Source: Catenuloplanes atrovinosus
Lineage (GTDB): Bacteria; Actinomycetota; Actinomycetes; Mycobacteriales; Micromonosporaceae
DNA: 64,000 nucleotides
Direction: 5' to 3'
Assembly: GCF_031458235.1 (NCBI RefSeq)
Contig: NZ_JAVDYB010000001.1
Location: 8,333,001 to 8,397,000 of the forward strand
Shown: positions 17,468 through 25,907 of the stretch, piece after piece
Position numbering within the stretch: the first letter of the stretch is position 1
How the letters are laid out: each line of letters opens with the position of its first letter
Position numbers and translations under genes: made by a program
Notes under the pieces: generated by a model
Database searches by the model: none
The model's input: only the letters and a program-made list of their open reading frames with translations
Told to the model about the DNA's origin: nothing

Positions 17468-18556
17468 ATGGTCGCAATCCCGTATGACGAGATCGTCAAA
17501 GCTCCCAAGGCCCTGCTCCACGACCACCTCGACGGGGGTCTGCGGCCCGCAACGATAGTCGAACTGGCCGACGCCATCGGCCACCCGCTCCCGGAGACCG
17601 ACCCGGGCGCGCTCGGCGAATGGTTCGTCACCGCGGCGAACTCGGGCTCGCTGGAGCGCTACCTGGAGACGTTCGCCCACACGGTCGCCGTGATGCAGAC
17701 CGAGGAGGGCCTGCACCGGGTGGCCAAGGAGTGCGCGCTCGACCTGGCGGCCGACGGCGTGGTCTACGCCGAGGTGCGCTACGCGCCGGAGCAGCACCTG
17801 GAGCGTGGGCTGACGCTGGACGCCGTGGTCGAGGCCGTGCTGGCCGGGTTCCGGGACGGCGCGGCGGAGGCGGCCGCGGCCGGCCGTACGATCCGGATCG
17901 GCACGCTGGTCACCGCGATGCGGCACGCCGCGCGCTCGCAGGAGATCGCGGAGCTGGCGGTTCGGCACCGGGACGCGGGCGTGGTCGGGTTCGACATCGC
18001 GGGCGCGGAGGCGGGCTTCCCGCCCACCCGGCACCTGGACGCGTTCGAGTACCTGCAGCGCGAGAACTTCCACTTCACGATCCACGCGGGCGAGGCGTTC
18101 GGCCTGCCGTCGATCTGGCAGGCGATCCAGTGGTGCGGCGCGGACCGGCTCGGTCACGGCGTGCGGATCGTCGACGACATCACCGGCGGGAGCGAGCCCG
18201 TGCTGGGCCGGCTCGCGTCGTACGTGCGGGACAAGCGGATCCCGCTGGAGCTATGCCCGTCGTCGAACGTGCAGACCGGCGCCGCGCCCTCGATCGCGGA
18301 ACACCCGATCGGGGTGCTTCGGGATCTGCGTTTCCGGGTCACGGTCAACACGGACAACCGGCTGATGAGCGGGACGTCCATGTCGCGCGAGATGGCGCTG
18401 CTCTCCGAGGCGTTCGGGTACGGCTGGGCGGAGATGCAGTGGTTCACGATCAACGCCATGAAGAGCGCGTTCGTGCCGTTCGACGAGCGCCTTTCGATCA
18501 TCAATGAAGTGATCAAGCCGGCCTACTCAAAGTTGATCTCCGAGCAGCCGCTGTAA
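17468..18556 (+). CDS. add: Adenosine deaminase
   Basis: A 362-aa zinc enzyme converting adenosine or deoxyadenosine to inosine or deoxyinosine. Active-site landmarks are complete: [10 protein letters not shown] (zinc histidines), TIHAGEA (His and catalytic Glu), RLGHG (His) and VNTDNRL, the actinobacterial form of the usual S/N-T-D-D motif. Length is normal. It is the purine arm of the nucleoside-salvage group at 8-19 kb. The ATG at 17468 is the first start after the divergent promoter. A convergent kinase gene follows 46 bp after the stop. Confidence 0.95.
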   Translation: MVAIPYDEIVKAPKALLHDHLDGGLRPATIVELADAIGHPLPETDPGALGEWFVTAANSGSLERYLETFAHTVAVMQTEEGLHRVAKECALDLAADGVVYAEVRYAPEQHLERGLTLDAVVEAVLAGFRDGAAEAAAAGRTIRIGTLVTAMRHAARSQEIAELAVRHRDAGVVGFDIAGAEAGFPPTRHLDAFEYLQRENFHFTIHAGEAFGLPSIWQAIQWCGADRLGHGVRIVDDITGGSEPVLGRLASYVRDKRIPLELCPSSNVQTGAAPSIAEHPIGVLRDLRFRVTVNTDNRLMSGTSMSREMALLSEAFGYGWAEMQWFTINAMKSAFVPFDERLSIINEVIKPAYSKLISEQPL

Positions 18557-18602
18557 AAGATCGGTTACGACTTTCTTTCCGGTTCCTTAGCTCATCGCGC
18601 CG

Positions 18603-19235
18603 TCACGTGGTCGCGGGCTCGCCGTGCGTCCCGGTGGTCTCCGGGGCGCCGGCCATCGCCCGCACCTCCCGCACGATCCGCCCGGCGCTCGCGGCCCGGC
18701 AGCCGAGCGCCACCTGACGGCGGAGCACCACCGGCTCCGCGCGCAGCAACTGGATCCCGCGGCGGACCAGGAGGGCGGGCGGCTTGCGCCGTTCGGTCAG
18801 ATCGCGACCGAGCCGGCGGGCGAACGTCACCGTCCGAGGTCGCCGAAGCGCATATGCCTCCGCGAGTAGCCCTAGGTCCCGCAACTCGCGTACGATCTCG
18901 GCGGCAAATATCCCCTCGGCTATAAAAATTGGCGAACCGGCCAGATCGAGTAGCCGAGTGGCTATCCGCCGATCTACCCCAATCGCGTAAACCGGCACTT
19001 CGGCCCTACCGGTCTCGGCCAGGCGGGCGATCGTCTCGACCGCCATGGCAGAATCCCAGGCTTGAGGCGACTCCCAATCCGTACCTTCGGACGTCCGAGG
19101 TAGCGTCGGGTCGTCGCCATCCTTGTAAAAGTCGTCAAGGCAAAGCACAGGAAATCCGGCTCGCCGGGCTATGTAGGACTTGCCGGACCCGGAAGGGCCG
19201 GCCAGCAGAACGACGCGGGCAGGAGAACTGGTCAC
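18603..19235 (-). CDS. Uridine kinase-like P-loop protein
   Basis: A 210-aa kinase-like protein. Walker A is GPSGSGKSYIARRAG (residues 13-20 for the loop), followed by the uridine-kinase DDFYKDGDDP motif, in which the aspartates position the nucleoside hydroxyl. WESPQAWD and IFIAEGIFAAEIV match the rest of the fold. It would phosphorylate uridine/cytidine, fitting the salvage neighbourhood, but the family also includes poorly characterised members. It is convergent with add and divergent from the conservon kinase, with about 190 bp between the starts. Confidence 0.82.
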   Translation of the reverse strand: MTSSPARVVLLAGPSGSGKSYIARRAGFPVLCLDDFYKDGDDPTLPRTSEGTDWESPQAWDSAMAVETIARLAETGRAEVPVYAIGVDRRIATRLLDLAGSPIFIAEGIFAAEIVRELRDLGLLAEAYALRRPRTVTFARRLGRDLTERRKPPALLVRRGIQLLRAEPVVLRRQVALGCRAASAGRIVREVRAMAGAPETTGTHGEPATT

Positions 19236-19425
19236 TATGGGTAGCTCCGGGAAGACACGTTGCAGTCAAACGTCATGAACATCCCATCACACTCCCAGTC
19301 CGACCCAACCTGGGCTTTCTCTTTGACACTCGTCGTGATGGAATCTCGAAGGTTCGGCCCGCCCGGGTCGAACTATGTTCGGCGGCCACCCACACGGGGT
19401 GGCGCGGATGCTGAGGGGCGGTGAC
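19236..19425. promoter_or_regulatory. Divergent promoter region, kinase / conservon
   Basis: This 190-bp gap separates the uridine-kinase-like gene (minus) and the conservon operon (plus). It is AT-richer than its flanks around 19255-19330. GAGGGG at 19412-19417 is the ribosome-binding site of the sensor kinase. No clear palindrome was seen. Confidence 0.35.
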
Positions 19426-22400
19426 GTGAGCGAGCAGCCAAAGAAGAAGGCGCCTGGGGGCGCCGTCTCTTCGCGTCTCCGATGGCCGGGCAGCCGACTC
19501 CGCGACCTGCCGATCTGGTCCAAGCTCGGACTGATCATGATCGTGCCGACGATGGCGACGATCGTCGTGGGAACCAGCGGTCTGATCGACCACATCGAGG
19601 AGGCCCGTGACGCCGATCAGGCGCGGACGATCGCGCAGCTGGAGCAGTACTCCGGCGAGCTGGTCGACAGCCTCCAGACCGAGCGGGCCGCCGCCGCGCG
19701 ATTCCTGAGCACGCCGACGTCGCAGCGCGATGAGAAGGCCGGCCTCCTCGAGGCGTTCAACCAGACGCACGCCGTCGTGGACGCCGCGAAGAAGCCGTAC
19801 TCGCAGCAGCGCACGCTGCTCACCGACCTGCCGGACAGCAACTTCGAGACGCTGCTGGACAACGCGGACGCCAACCTCGAGGAACTGCCCGCCACGCGCA
19901 GCCAGGTGAGCAACAACTCCCTGCAGCTGTCGTTCGCGATGCAGAGCTACGACGGCATCATCAACGGGCTTCTCCAGATCCGCACCTCCGCGTCCCAGCT
20001 CGCCGGCGACACCGGCCTGAGCGACCGGATGCGCGCCAGCGCGGCCCTCGCGCAGGAGAAGGAGTACCTCTCCACCCAGCGCGTCATCATCCACAGCGCG
20101 TTTGCCCAGGGCGAGATCACTCAAACCCTCCGCAAGGACTACATCGCGACGCTCACCGGCCAGCAGCAGGCCGCCGCCACGTTCGAGACCGTCGCCAGCC
20201 GCGAGGACCGGGACTACAAGCGCCAGGAGGTCGCCGGTCCGGACGAGCGCGAGGCGAAGGCGAACACCGGTAAGATCGAGGCCAACCAGGACGGCGACAT
20301 CAACTCCCTCGGCTTCACCGCCCAGCAGTGGGACGAGGGCATGGCCGGCAAGAACGACCTGCTCCGCAAGGTGGAGAAGCGACTGGACGAGGAGACCGTC
20401 TCCCAGGCCACGACGCTGCGCAACGATGTGCAGCGGCGAGTCCTCGTGGAGACCGGCGTGCTGCTCGGCATGCTGCTCCTCGCGATCCTCTTCGCCTGGC
20501 TCGTCGCCCGGTCGATGGCCCGCTCGCTCCGCGAGCTGCGGCACGGCGCCCTCTCCGTCGCGCAGTACGGTCTGCCGCAGGCGGTGGCCCGGCTCCGTGA
20601 CCCGGCCATCTCCTCGCAGCTGTCCCCGGTGCAGGTGGCGAACCAGATCGCCGAGCCGCTGCCGGTCCGCAGCCGGGACGAGTTCGGCCAGGTGACCGAG
20701 GCGTTCAACGCGGTCCACCTGGAGGCGGTCCGCACCGCGGCCGAGCAGGCCGTGCTCCGCGCCTCCGTCTCCACCATGTTCGTCAACCTCGCCCGCCGTT
20801 CGCAGATCCTGGTCGACCGGCTCATCGGTCACCTGGACCGGCTGGAGCGCGGCGAGGAGGACCCGGACCGGCTCGCCGAGCTGTTCCAGCTCGACCACCT
20901 CGCCACCCGGATGCGCCGCAACGACGAGAACCTCCTGGTCCTCGCCGGCGCGGACTCCACCCGCGTGCAGCGCGAGCCGGCCGCCCTGATCGACGTGCTC
21001 CGCGCCGCGCAGTCCGAGGTCGAGCACTACACGCGCATCGACTTCGGCAACATCGACAAGGACATCGAGGTCGCGGCGCACGCCGTCAACGACCTCGTGC
21101 ACCTGGTCGCCGAGCTGTTCGACAACGCGACCGCGTTCTCCCCGCCGGACTCGCAGGTCGTGGTCGAGGCGCGCCTCACCGGTGACCGTGCCGTCCTGGT
21201 CGTCGAGGACCGCGGCATCGGCATCGCGCCGGACCAGATGCGCGACCTGAACGAGCGGCTCCAGCGCCCGCCGACCGTGGACGTCACGGTCTCCCGGATG
21301 ATGGGCCTGGTCGTGGTCGCCCGGCTGGCGGTCCGGCACGGCGTCAAGGTCGAGCTGCGCCCGGCCAAGGAGCGCGGCACGGTCGCCGACGTCACGCTCC
21401 CCGCGGGCGTGCTGGTCTCCCACGCGGCGGTCGCCGGCGGCCGTACCCCGGCCGCGGTGGGCGGCGCCCGGCCCGAGCCGGCGGCGTTCGGTGGCGGCCA
21501 GGGCGGCTTCGGCTCCCCGCTGGCGCTGGAGGGTGGCTCCGGCCGTCCCCCGTCGCAGCGCGAGTCCGCGCCGACGCTCGGCGGTTTCTCGGCCGAGCCG
21601 CTCCCGTCGTCCTTCGCCGGGTTCGGCAACGACCCGGCGCCGACCTCGGGCGCGCCGTCCCGCTCCATGCCGGCCTGGTCCGACCTGACCGGTGCCGCGC
21701 CGAGCGGCGGGCACGCCCCGGCCGGCGGCGCGAACGGGTCGAACGGCAACGGAAACGGCTTCGGCGGCTTCAACGGGTTCGGCGGCAACGGCGGCGGCCC
21801 GCGCAACGGCCGCGCCACCGACGCGTTCGGCACGAACGGCAGCCGCGGTGAGGGTCTGCCGCAGCGTCCGCGCACGGACGAGCCGATGCCGATGGACGAC
21901 TTCGCCGGCCCGGCGTCGCCGACCATCCCGCGGCAGAAGCCGGCCACGCCGGAGCAGCAGCGCGGCCCGCAGGGCCCGATGGGCGGCGGCCCGGTGCCGC
22001 CGATCTCGGTCCCGCCGGTCGCCTCGGCCCCGCCGGCCTCCGGCCCGGTGTCGCCGTCGGCTCCGCCCGTGTGGCCGCCGATCGCGCCGTCGGAGAGCCA
22101 GTCGCCGGCGGTGCCGGAGAAGCTCTCCTCGTCGCTGGACCTGACCGCCGAGATCCCGCGCTACCGGCCGGAGAACGGCGCACCCACGGTGCCGCCGATC
22201 GCCCCGGTCTCCGCGATCCCGTCGTCGGCGCAGCCGATCCCGTCCCCGGTGGCCCCGGCCACGCCCGCTCCGCCGGCCGCCCAGGCCGCGCCGAAGCCGG
22301 TGGTGGACGAGACCATGGAGCTGCCGATCTTCCGGGAGCTGGAGTCCGCCTGGTTCCGCACGCAGCGGAACTCCGGCGGCGGCAAGCCGGCGACCGGCCC

Positions 22401-22908
22401 GACGGGCGCGGCGCCGACGCCGAGCCCGGCGGCCACGCCGGCCACGGCCACCAGCGCCCCGACGGAGCAGTACGGGACGATCGCGGCGAAGAAGCCGGAG
22501 CCGGCGCGCAGCCTCCCGACGCCGGGAGCACGCACGCCGGAGCCGGTCGCCGCGGCCGACACCACCGCACAGCGCATCTCCACCGAGCCCGCCGGCTGGC
22601 GTACCGCGGCCGACGAGGGCTGGCGGACGGCCGCCTCGGTCGCCGCGGCGGCGGGGGAGTCGGCGTCTGAGACCACCCAGGCGGGCCTGCCGAAGCGCAA
22701 GCCGATGGCACAGCTCGTTCCTGGTGGAATCGAGAAGGGGACCCCGACCGTCAACAAGCGGTCGCCCGAGGGGGTGCGCGGGCTGCTGTCCGCCTACCAC
22801 CGAGGCGTTCAGCGCGGACGGACGAGTCCCAAGGACAACCCGACCGGTTCAGAGGGAACATTGGACGGGCAGCAATCCTCGCAGGCTGGCAAGGAGCATG
22901 AGGGATGA
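19426..22908 (+). CDS. Conservon sensor histidine kinase with NIT domain (CvnA type)
   Basis: A 1160-aa membrane sensor kinase. Layout: cytoplasmic N-terminus, TM1 near residue 35-52 ([19 protein letters not shown]), a large extracytoplasmic NIT (nitrate/nitrite-sensing) domain, TM2 near 345-368 ([20 protein letters not shown]), a HAMP-like linker, a helical region with [20 protein letters not shown] as the H-box equivalent, and an ATPase domain with [15 protein letters not shown] (N-box, about 562) and EDRGIGI. A roughly 450-residue Pro/Gly/Ala-rich disordered tail ends in a conserved module ([15 protein letters not shown] ... [20 protein letters not shown]). The GTG start has GAGGGG upstream. 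It heads a four-gene conservon and overlaps the next gene by ATGA. Confidence 0.92.
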   Translation: MSEQPKKKAPGGAVSSRLRWPGSRLRDLPIWSKLGLIMIVPTMATIVVGTSGLIDHIEEARDADQARTIAQLEQYSGELVDSLQTERAAAARFLSTPTSQRDEKAGLLEAFNQTHAVVDAAKKPYSQQRTLLTDLPDSNFETLLDNADANLEELPATRSQVSNNSLQLSFAMQSYDGIINGLLQIRTSASQLAGDTGLSDRMRASAALAQEKEYLSTQRVIIHSAFAQGEITQTLRKDYIATLTGQQQAAATFETVASREDRDYKRQEVAGPDEREAKANTGKIEANQDGDINSLGFTAQQWDEGMAGKNDLLRKVEKRLDEETVSQATTLRNDVQRRVLVETGVLLGMLLLAILFAWLVARSMARSLRELRHGALSVAQYGLPQAVARLRDPAISSQLSPVQVANQIAEPLPVRSRDEFGQVTEAFNAVHLEAVRTAAEQAVLRASVSTMFVNLARRSQILVDRLIGHLDRLERGEEDPDRLAELFQLDHLATRMRRNDENLLVLAGADSTRVQREPAALIDVLRAAQSEVEHYTRIDFGNIDKDIEVAAHAVNDLVHLVAELFDNATAFSPPDSQVVVEARLTGDRAVLVVEDRGIGIAPDQMRDLNERLQRPPTVDVTVSRMMGLVVVARLAVRHGVKVELRPAKERGTVADVTLPAGVLVSHAAVAGGRTPAAVGGARPEPAAFGGGQGGFGSPLALEGGSGRPPSQRESAPTLGGFSAEPLPSSFAGFGNDPAPTSGAPSRSMPAWSDLTGAAPSGGHAPAGGANGSNGNGNGFGGFNGFGGNGGGPRNGRATDAFGTNGSRGEGLPQRPRTDEPMPMDDFAGPASPTIPRQKPATPEQQRGPQGPMGGGPVPPISVPPVASAPPASGPVSPSAPPVWPPIAPSESQSPAVPEKLSSSLDLTAEIPRYRPENGAPTVPPIAPVSAIPSSAQPIPSPVAPATPAPPAAQAAPKPVVDETMELPIFRELESAWFRTQRNSGGGKPATGPTGAAPTPSPAATPATATSAPTEQYGTIAAKKPEPARSLPTPGARTPEPVAAADTTAQRISTEPAGWRTAADEGWRTAASVAAAAGESASETTQAGLPKRKPMAQLVPGGIEKGTPTVNKRSPEGVRGLLSAYHRGVQRGRTSPKDNPTGSEGTLDGQQSSQAGKEHEG

Positions 22909-23309
22909 CAACAACGCAGGACCTCGGTTGGTTGCTGGCGAACTTCGCCGACCGTGTTCCGGGTGTCGCGCATGCGGTCGCCGTATCCGCCGACGGTCTG
23001 CTTCTCGCCGGGTCCCGTGACCTTCCGCGGGACCGGGCTGACCAGCTGGCGGCTATCGCCTCCGGCCTGGTCAGCCTGACGCAGGGCGCGGCCCGCTGCT
23101 TCGAGGGCGGTGCGGTGCTCCAGACGGTCGTGGAGATGGACAACGGGTTCCTGTTCCTGATGTCGATCTCCGATGGCTCGTCCTTCGCCGTGCTCGCCGC
23201 GCGGAGCTGCGACGTCGGCCAGGTCGGGTACGAGATGGCCCTGCTGGTGGACCGGGTGGGCGATGCCCTGACCCCGGCTCCGCGCACCGCAGCCGGGATG
23301 GTTGGCTGA
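22905..23309 (+). CDS. Roadblock/LC7 protein of the conservon (CvnB type)
   Basis: A 134-aa Roadblock/LC7 domain protein ([20 protein letters not shown] ... [20 protein letters not shown]). In conservons this protein is thought to bridge the sensor kinase and the small GTPase, as LC7 proteins act as GTPase regulators elsewhere. It starts with an ATGA overlap on the kinase gene, so stoichiometry is probably coupled. Length and fold are standard; no signal peptide. Confidence 0.92.
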   Translation: MTTTQDLGWLLANFADRVPGVAHAVAVSADGLLLAGSRDLPRDRADQLAAIASGLVSLTQGAARCFEGGAVLQTVVEMDNGFLFLMSISDGSSFAVLAARSCDVGQVGYEMALLVDRVGDALTPAPRTAAGMVG

Positions 23310-23419
23310 ACAAGCCAAGGCGATGGCCGGCGCGAGCCGGCCGGAGCAATGAATACATGCGACGGGTAACCGCGATCTTGAAACCGCTATCCAGGAAACA
23401 GAGGGGGTGAACGGCGACG

Positions 23420-23797
23420 ATGGCCGAACGCGAAGAGCCGACCGGCGCGCTGGTCAGGCCGTACGCCGTTACCCGAGGCCGAACCCGGCCACGGTTGGAG
23501 ATCGCACTCGAAGCGCTGATTGAGACGACGGTACGGGGCCGGTCCGCCGGTTCCAACAACGGCGGACACGGTCGAGAGCATCAATACATAGCCGCGCTGT
23601 GTGACGGCCGGCTGCAGTCACTCGCGGAGATCGCCGCGCGGATGTCACTTCCGCTCGGGGTCGCTCGGGTCCTCATCGCTGACATGGCCGCGGACGGCCT
23701 GGTGGCGGTGTACGAGCCGACGTCCCTGGAGGATGCGAACGACGCGGTGGGCACGGAATTGCTGGAGAGGGTGCTGAGTGGACTTCGCAGGCTCTGA
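23420..23797 (+). CDS. DUF742 protein of the conservon (CvnC type)
   Basis: A 125-aa DUF742 protein. The start ALVRPYAVTRGRT is characteristic, and the C-terminal part (LAEIAARMSLPLGVARVLIADMAADGLV) is a winged-helix-like segment. A central insertion rich in Gly/Ser/Asn/His (residues about 42-54) is non-conserved. It sits 110 bp after the roadblock gene, an unusually wide gap for a conservon, and overlaps the GTPase gene by 20 bp. The biochemical role of DUF742 is not established. Confidence 0.9.
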   Translation: MAEREEPTGALVRPYAVTRGRTRPRLEIALEALIETTVRGRSAGSNNGGHGREHQYIAALCDGRLQSLAEIAARMSLPLGVARVLIADMAADGLVAVYEPTSLEDANDAVGTELLERVLSGLRRL

Positions 23798-24386
23798 CAC
23801 GGCGCACCGCCCTATGGCCGGGCGCGTGACATCGGCGAAGATTGTCATCGCCGGTGGGTTCGGCGTCGGAAAGACGACGCTGGTCGGCTCGGTCTCGGAA
23901 ATCACTCCGCTGACCACCGAGGCCATCATGGCGTCGGCGGGCGTGGGCGTGGACGACACCCGGCAGGTGCCGGGCAAGACCACCACCACGGTCGCCATGG
24001 ACTTCGGTCGGATCACGATCGATCGCGACCTGATCCTGTACCTGTTCGGTACGCCGGGTCAGACGCGTTTCTGGTTCATGTGGGATGAACTGGTGCGCGG
24101 CGCGATCGGTGCGGTGGTGCTGGTGGACACCCGCCGGCTCGCGGACTGCTTCGCGGCGATCGACTTCTTCGAGCACCGGCGGCTGCCGTACCTCGTGGCG
24201 ATCAACTGCTTCGACGGGATGCAGTACCACAACGCGCAGGATGTGCGGGACGCCCTCGCCATCTCGAGCGAGGTGCCGGTGGTCAGTTGCGACGCGCGTA
24301 ACCGCGAGTCGACCAAGCACGTGCTGATCTCCCTCGTGGAGTACGTGCTGTCGATGCGCCGGTCCCGCGCGGTCGCTCCGGCCTGA
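23778..24386 (+). CDS. Conservon small GTPase (CvnD type)
   Basis: A 202-aa Ras-like GTPase. The P-loop is GGFGVGKTTL (about residues 26-35). The switch region contains VPGKTTTTVAMDFGRI. The G3-like FGTPGQTRFWFMWDEL carries DxxG replaced by GTPG, as is typical of this family. The G4-like motif is NCFDG. The GTG start lies inside the DUF742 gene. Conservon GTPases act downstream of the kinase/roadblock pair in signalling that affects development or antibiotic production in streptomycetes. Confidence 0.93.
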   Translation: MDFAGSDTAHRPMAGRVTSAKIVIAGGFGVGKTTLVGSVSEITPLTTEAIMASAGVGVDDTRQVPGKTTTTVAMDFGRITIDRDLILYLFGTPGQTRFWFMWDELVRGAIGAVVLVDTRRLADCFAAIDFFEHRRLPYLVAINCFDGMQYHNAQDVRDALAISSEVPVVSCDARNRESTKHVLISLVEYVLSMRRSRAVAPA

Positions 24387-24418
24387 CGGCCCACCGGGTC
24401 CAACGGCGCAAGACCCAT

Positions 24419-24458
24419 CAGGGGTACGGGATGATCCCGTACCCCTGCGGGTTTTTCT
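24419..24458 (+). terminator. Rho-independent terminator after the conservon
   Basis: A 13-bp stem, CAGGGGTACGGGA / TCCCGTACCCCTG, with a 3-nt loop is followed by CGGGTTTTTCTC. The T-run makes this the most canonical terminator in the window. Confidence 0.9.
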
Positions 24459-24480
24459 CGCTCGCCCGGGTGCGACGCGA

Positions 24481-24519
24481 AACGCCCCGCCGTCCGCGTG
24501 TCGCGGGCGACGGGGCGTT
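24481..24519 (-). terminator. Hairpin terminator for the binding-lipoprotein gene
   Basis: AACGCCCCGCCG / CGACGGGGCGTT (11 of 12 paired), with a smaller inner CGCG/CGCG stem, lies just past the stop of the minus-strand lipoprotein gene. Confidence 0.7.
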
Positions 24520-24533
24520 CGGTGCATCGAGAC

Positions 24534-25748
24534 TCAGGACGTGCGGACCCAGGCGTTCAGGTTGACGTTGAAGACACCGAGCGAACCGGGCTCCATGCCG
24601 CCGTGCCGGATCGTGGTCAGCGCGTAGGCGCCGGCCATGCCCTCCAGCGACGACCGCTCCAGGTAGGCGCGCAGTCGGCCGCGGTCCACGCTCTTGGCCT
24701 GGTAGGCGGCCTGGACCAGCAGGCTGATGGCGTCGGCCGCGTACGGCGCGAAGCCCTTGAACGAGCCGAACTGGGTCACGTACCGGCGGATCAGCTCGCG
24801 TCGGCGCTGCCCCTCCGGGCCGGTCTCGGTCAGCGACGACTGACCGAGCGACCCCGGGTTGATCGCGTAGGAGCCCTCCACCGCGTCCGCGTTCTCGTCG
24901 GAGAGCGTCTCCTCGGTGACCGCCTCCGGAGGGAAGAAGAACACGCCCGTGTAACCGGCCGCGCGAAGCGCACGAGCGGCCTTTCCGGCGTCGGGCGACA
25001 TCGCCCATATGACGATGGCTCCGGGGCGCCCACGGACCGCCTCAGCGGCCGCGGCGGCGAAGTCCTGGTCGCCGGCCGGCAGCCGGACGGTGGTGCCGAG
25101 CGTGATGCCCCGTCCGGTGAGCGCGGAGCCCACGTGCCGCACGCCGGCGTCGCCGTGGCGGCCGGCGCCGGCCAGGATCGACGCCTTCGCGATCTCCTGC
25201 CGGCCCATCTCGTCGGCCAGCGCCTGGGCCACGTCGCGCGCGTCCGGCGTCACCTTGAACGTGTAGGTGCGCTCGGACAGCGGCGTGAGGATGTCGTCGG
25301 CGGACGCCAGCGACACGAACGGCACCTGCAGCTCCTGCGCCACGTCCGAGATCGCGGTGGAGGTCTCCGGGATGGTGCCGCCGATGAACGCGTTGACGCC
25401 GTCCTGGTTCGCCAGCTGCCGGGCGAGGTCGCCGGCCTTCTTCGGGTCGCCGCCGCTGTCCACCAGCTTCAGCTGGAGGTTGCGCCGCTGCGCGCCGACC
25501 TGGAAGCCCTCCGCGTTGATCTGGGGCTGGAACAGCTCCATCGCGCGGGCCTGCAGCTCGCCCATGGTGGCACCGGTGCCGGTGCGCTCCAGGATGCCGC
25601 CGACGACCAGGTCGGTGCTGGAGGCCGTGCGGGGACCGGTGGACGCGTCGTCGTCGGTGCCACAGGCAGCCACGGTGAACATGGACGCGGTCGCCACCAG
25701 CAGGCCCCGCCGCGTGATGGAGGGCACGCCAACGGTGCGGTTGAGCAT
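24534..25748 (-). CDS. Branched-chain-amino-acid-type ABC substrate-binding lipoprotein
   Basis: A 404-aa lipoprotein of the LivJ-like periplasmic-binding family. The signal peptide has a twin-arginine-like start (ITRRGLLVATASMFTVAAC) and a lipobox ending at Cys near residue 29. The mature part shows VVGGILERTGTGATMGELQA, NAFIGGTIPETSTAISDVAQ, and GAIVIWAMSPDAGKAARALR. No permease or ATPase gene is adjacent, so this may be an orphan binding or sensory protein. The start at 25748 was chosen because it opens the signal peptide. It is convergent with the conservon. Confidence 0.87.
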   Translation of the reverse strand: MLNRTVGVPSITRRGLLVATASMFTVAACGTDDDASTGPRTASSTDLVVGGILERTGTGATMGELQARAMELFQPQINAEGFQVGAQRRNLQLKLVDSGGDPKKAGDLARQLANQDGVNAFIGGTIPETSTAISDVAQELQVPFVSLASADDILTPLSERTYTFKVTPDARDVAQALADEMGRQEIAKASILAGAGRHGDAGVRHVGSALTGRGITLGTTVRLPAGDQDFAAAAAEAVRGRPGAIVIWAMSPDAGKAARALRAAGYTGVFFFPPEAVTEETLSDENADAVEGSYAINPGSLGQSSLTETGPEGQRRRELIRRYVTQFGSFKGFAPYAADAISLLVQAAYQAKSVDRGRLRAYLERSSLEGMAGAYALTTIRHGGMEPGSLGVFNVNLNAWVRTS

Positions 25749-25907
25749 GGTTCCAAGCCTTTCGCCACGGGGTGGCGACAAGGGATGTGGAGCCGCCACG
25801 CCCCCAGCAGAATCGTGCTCGTTGTCACGCCCTGTAGTCAATAGGCCGACATGTGGGCAACGACACCGAGGTCAGCGCCCAGATGTGGGGAACTACTCAA
25901 AGTGACA

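Noticed and set aside
19273-22800. 1175-codon reverse-strand frame across the sensor kinase
   Set aside because: Mirror of a high-GC gene; the translation is Arg/Gly-rich without any domain, whereas the plus strand encodes a full kinase.
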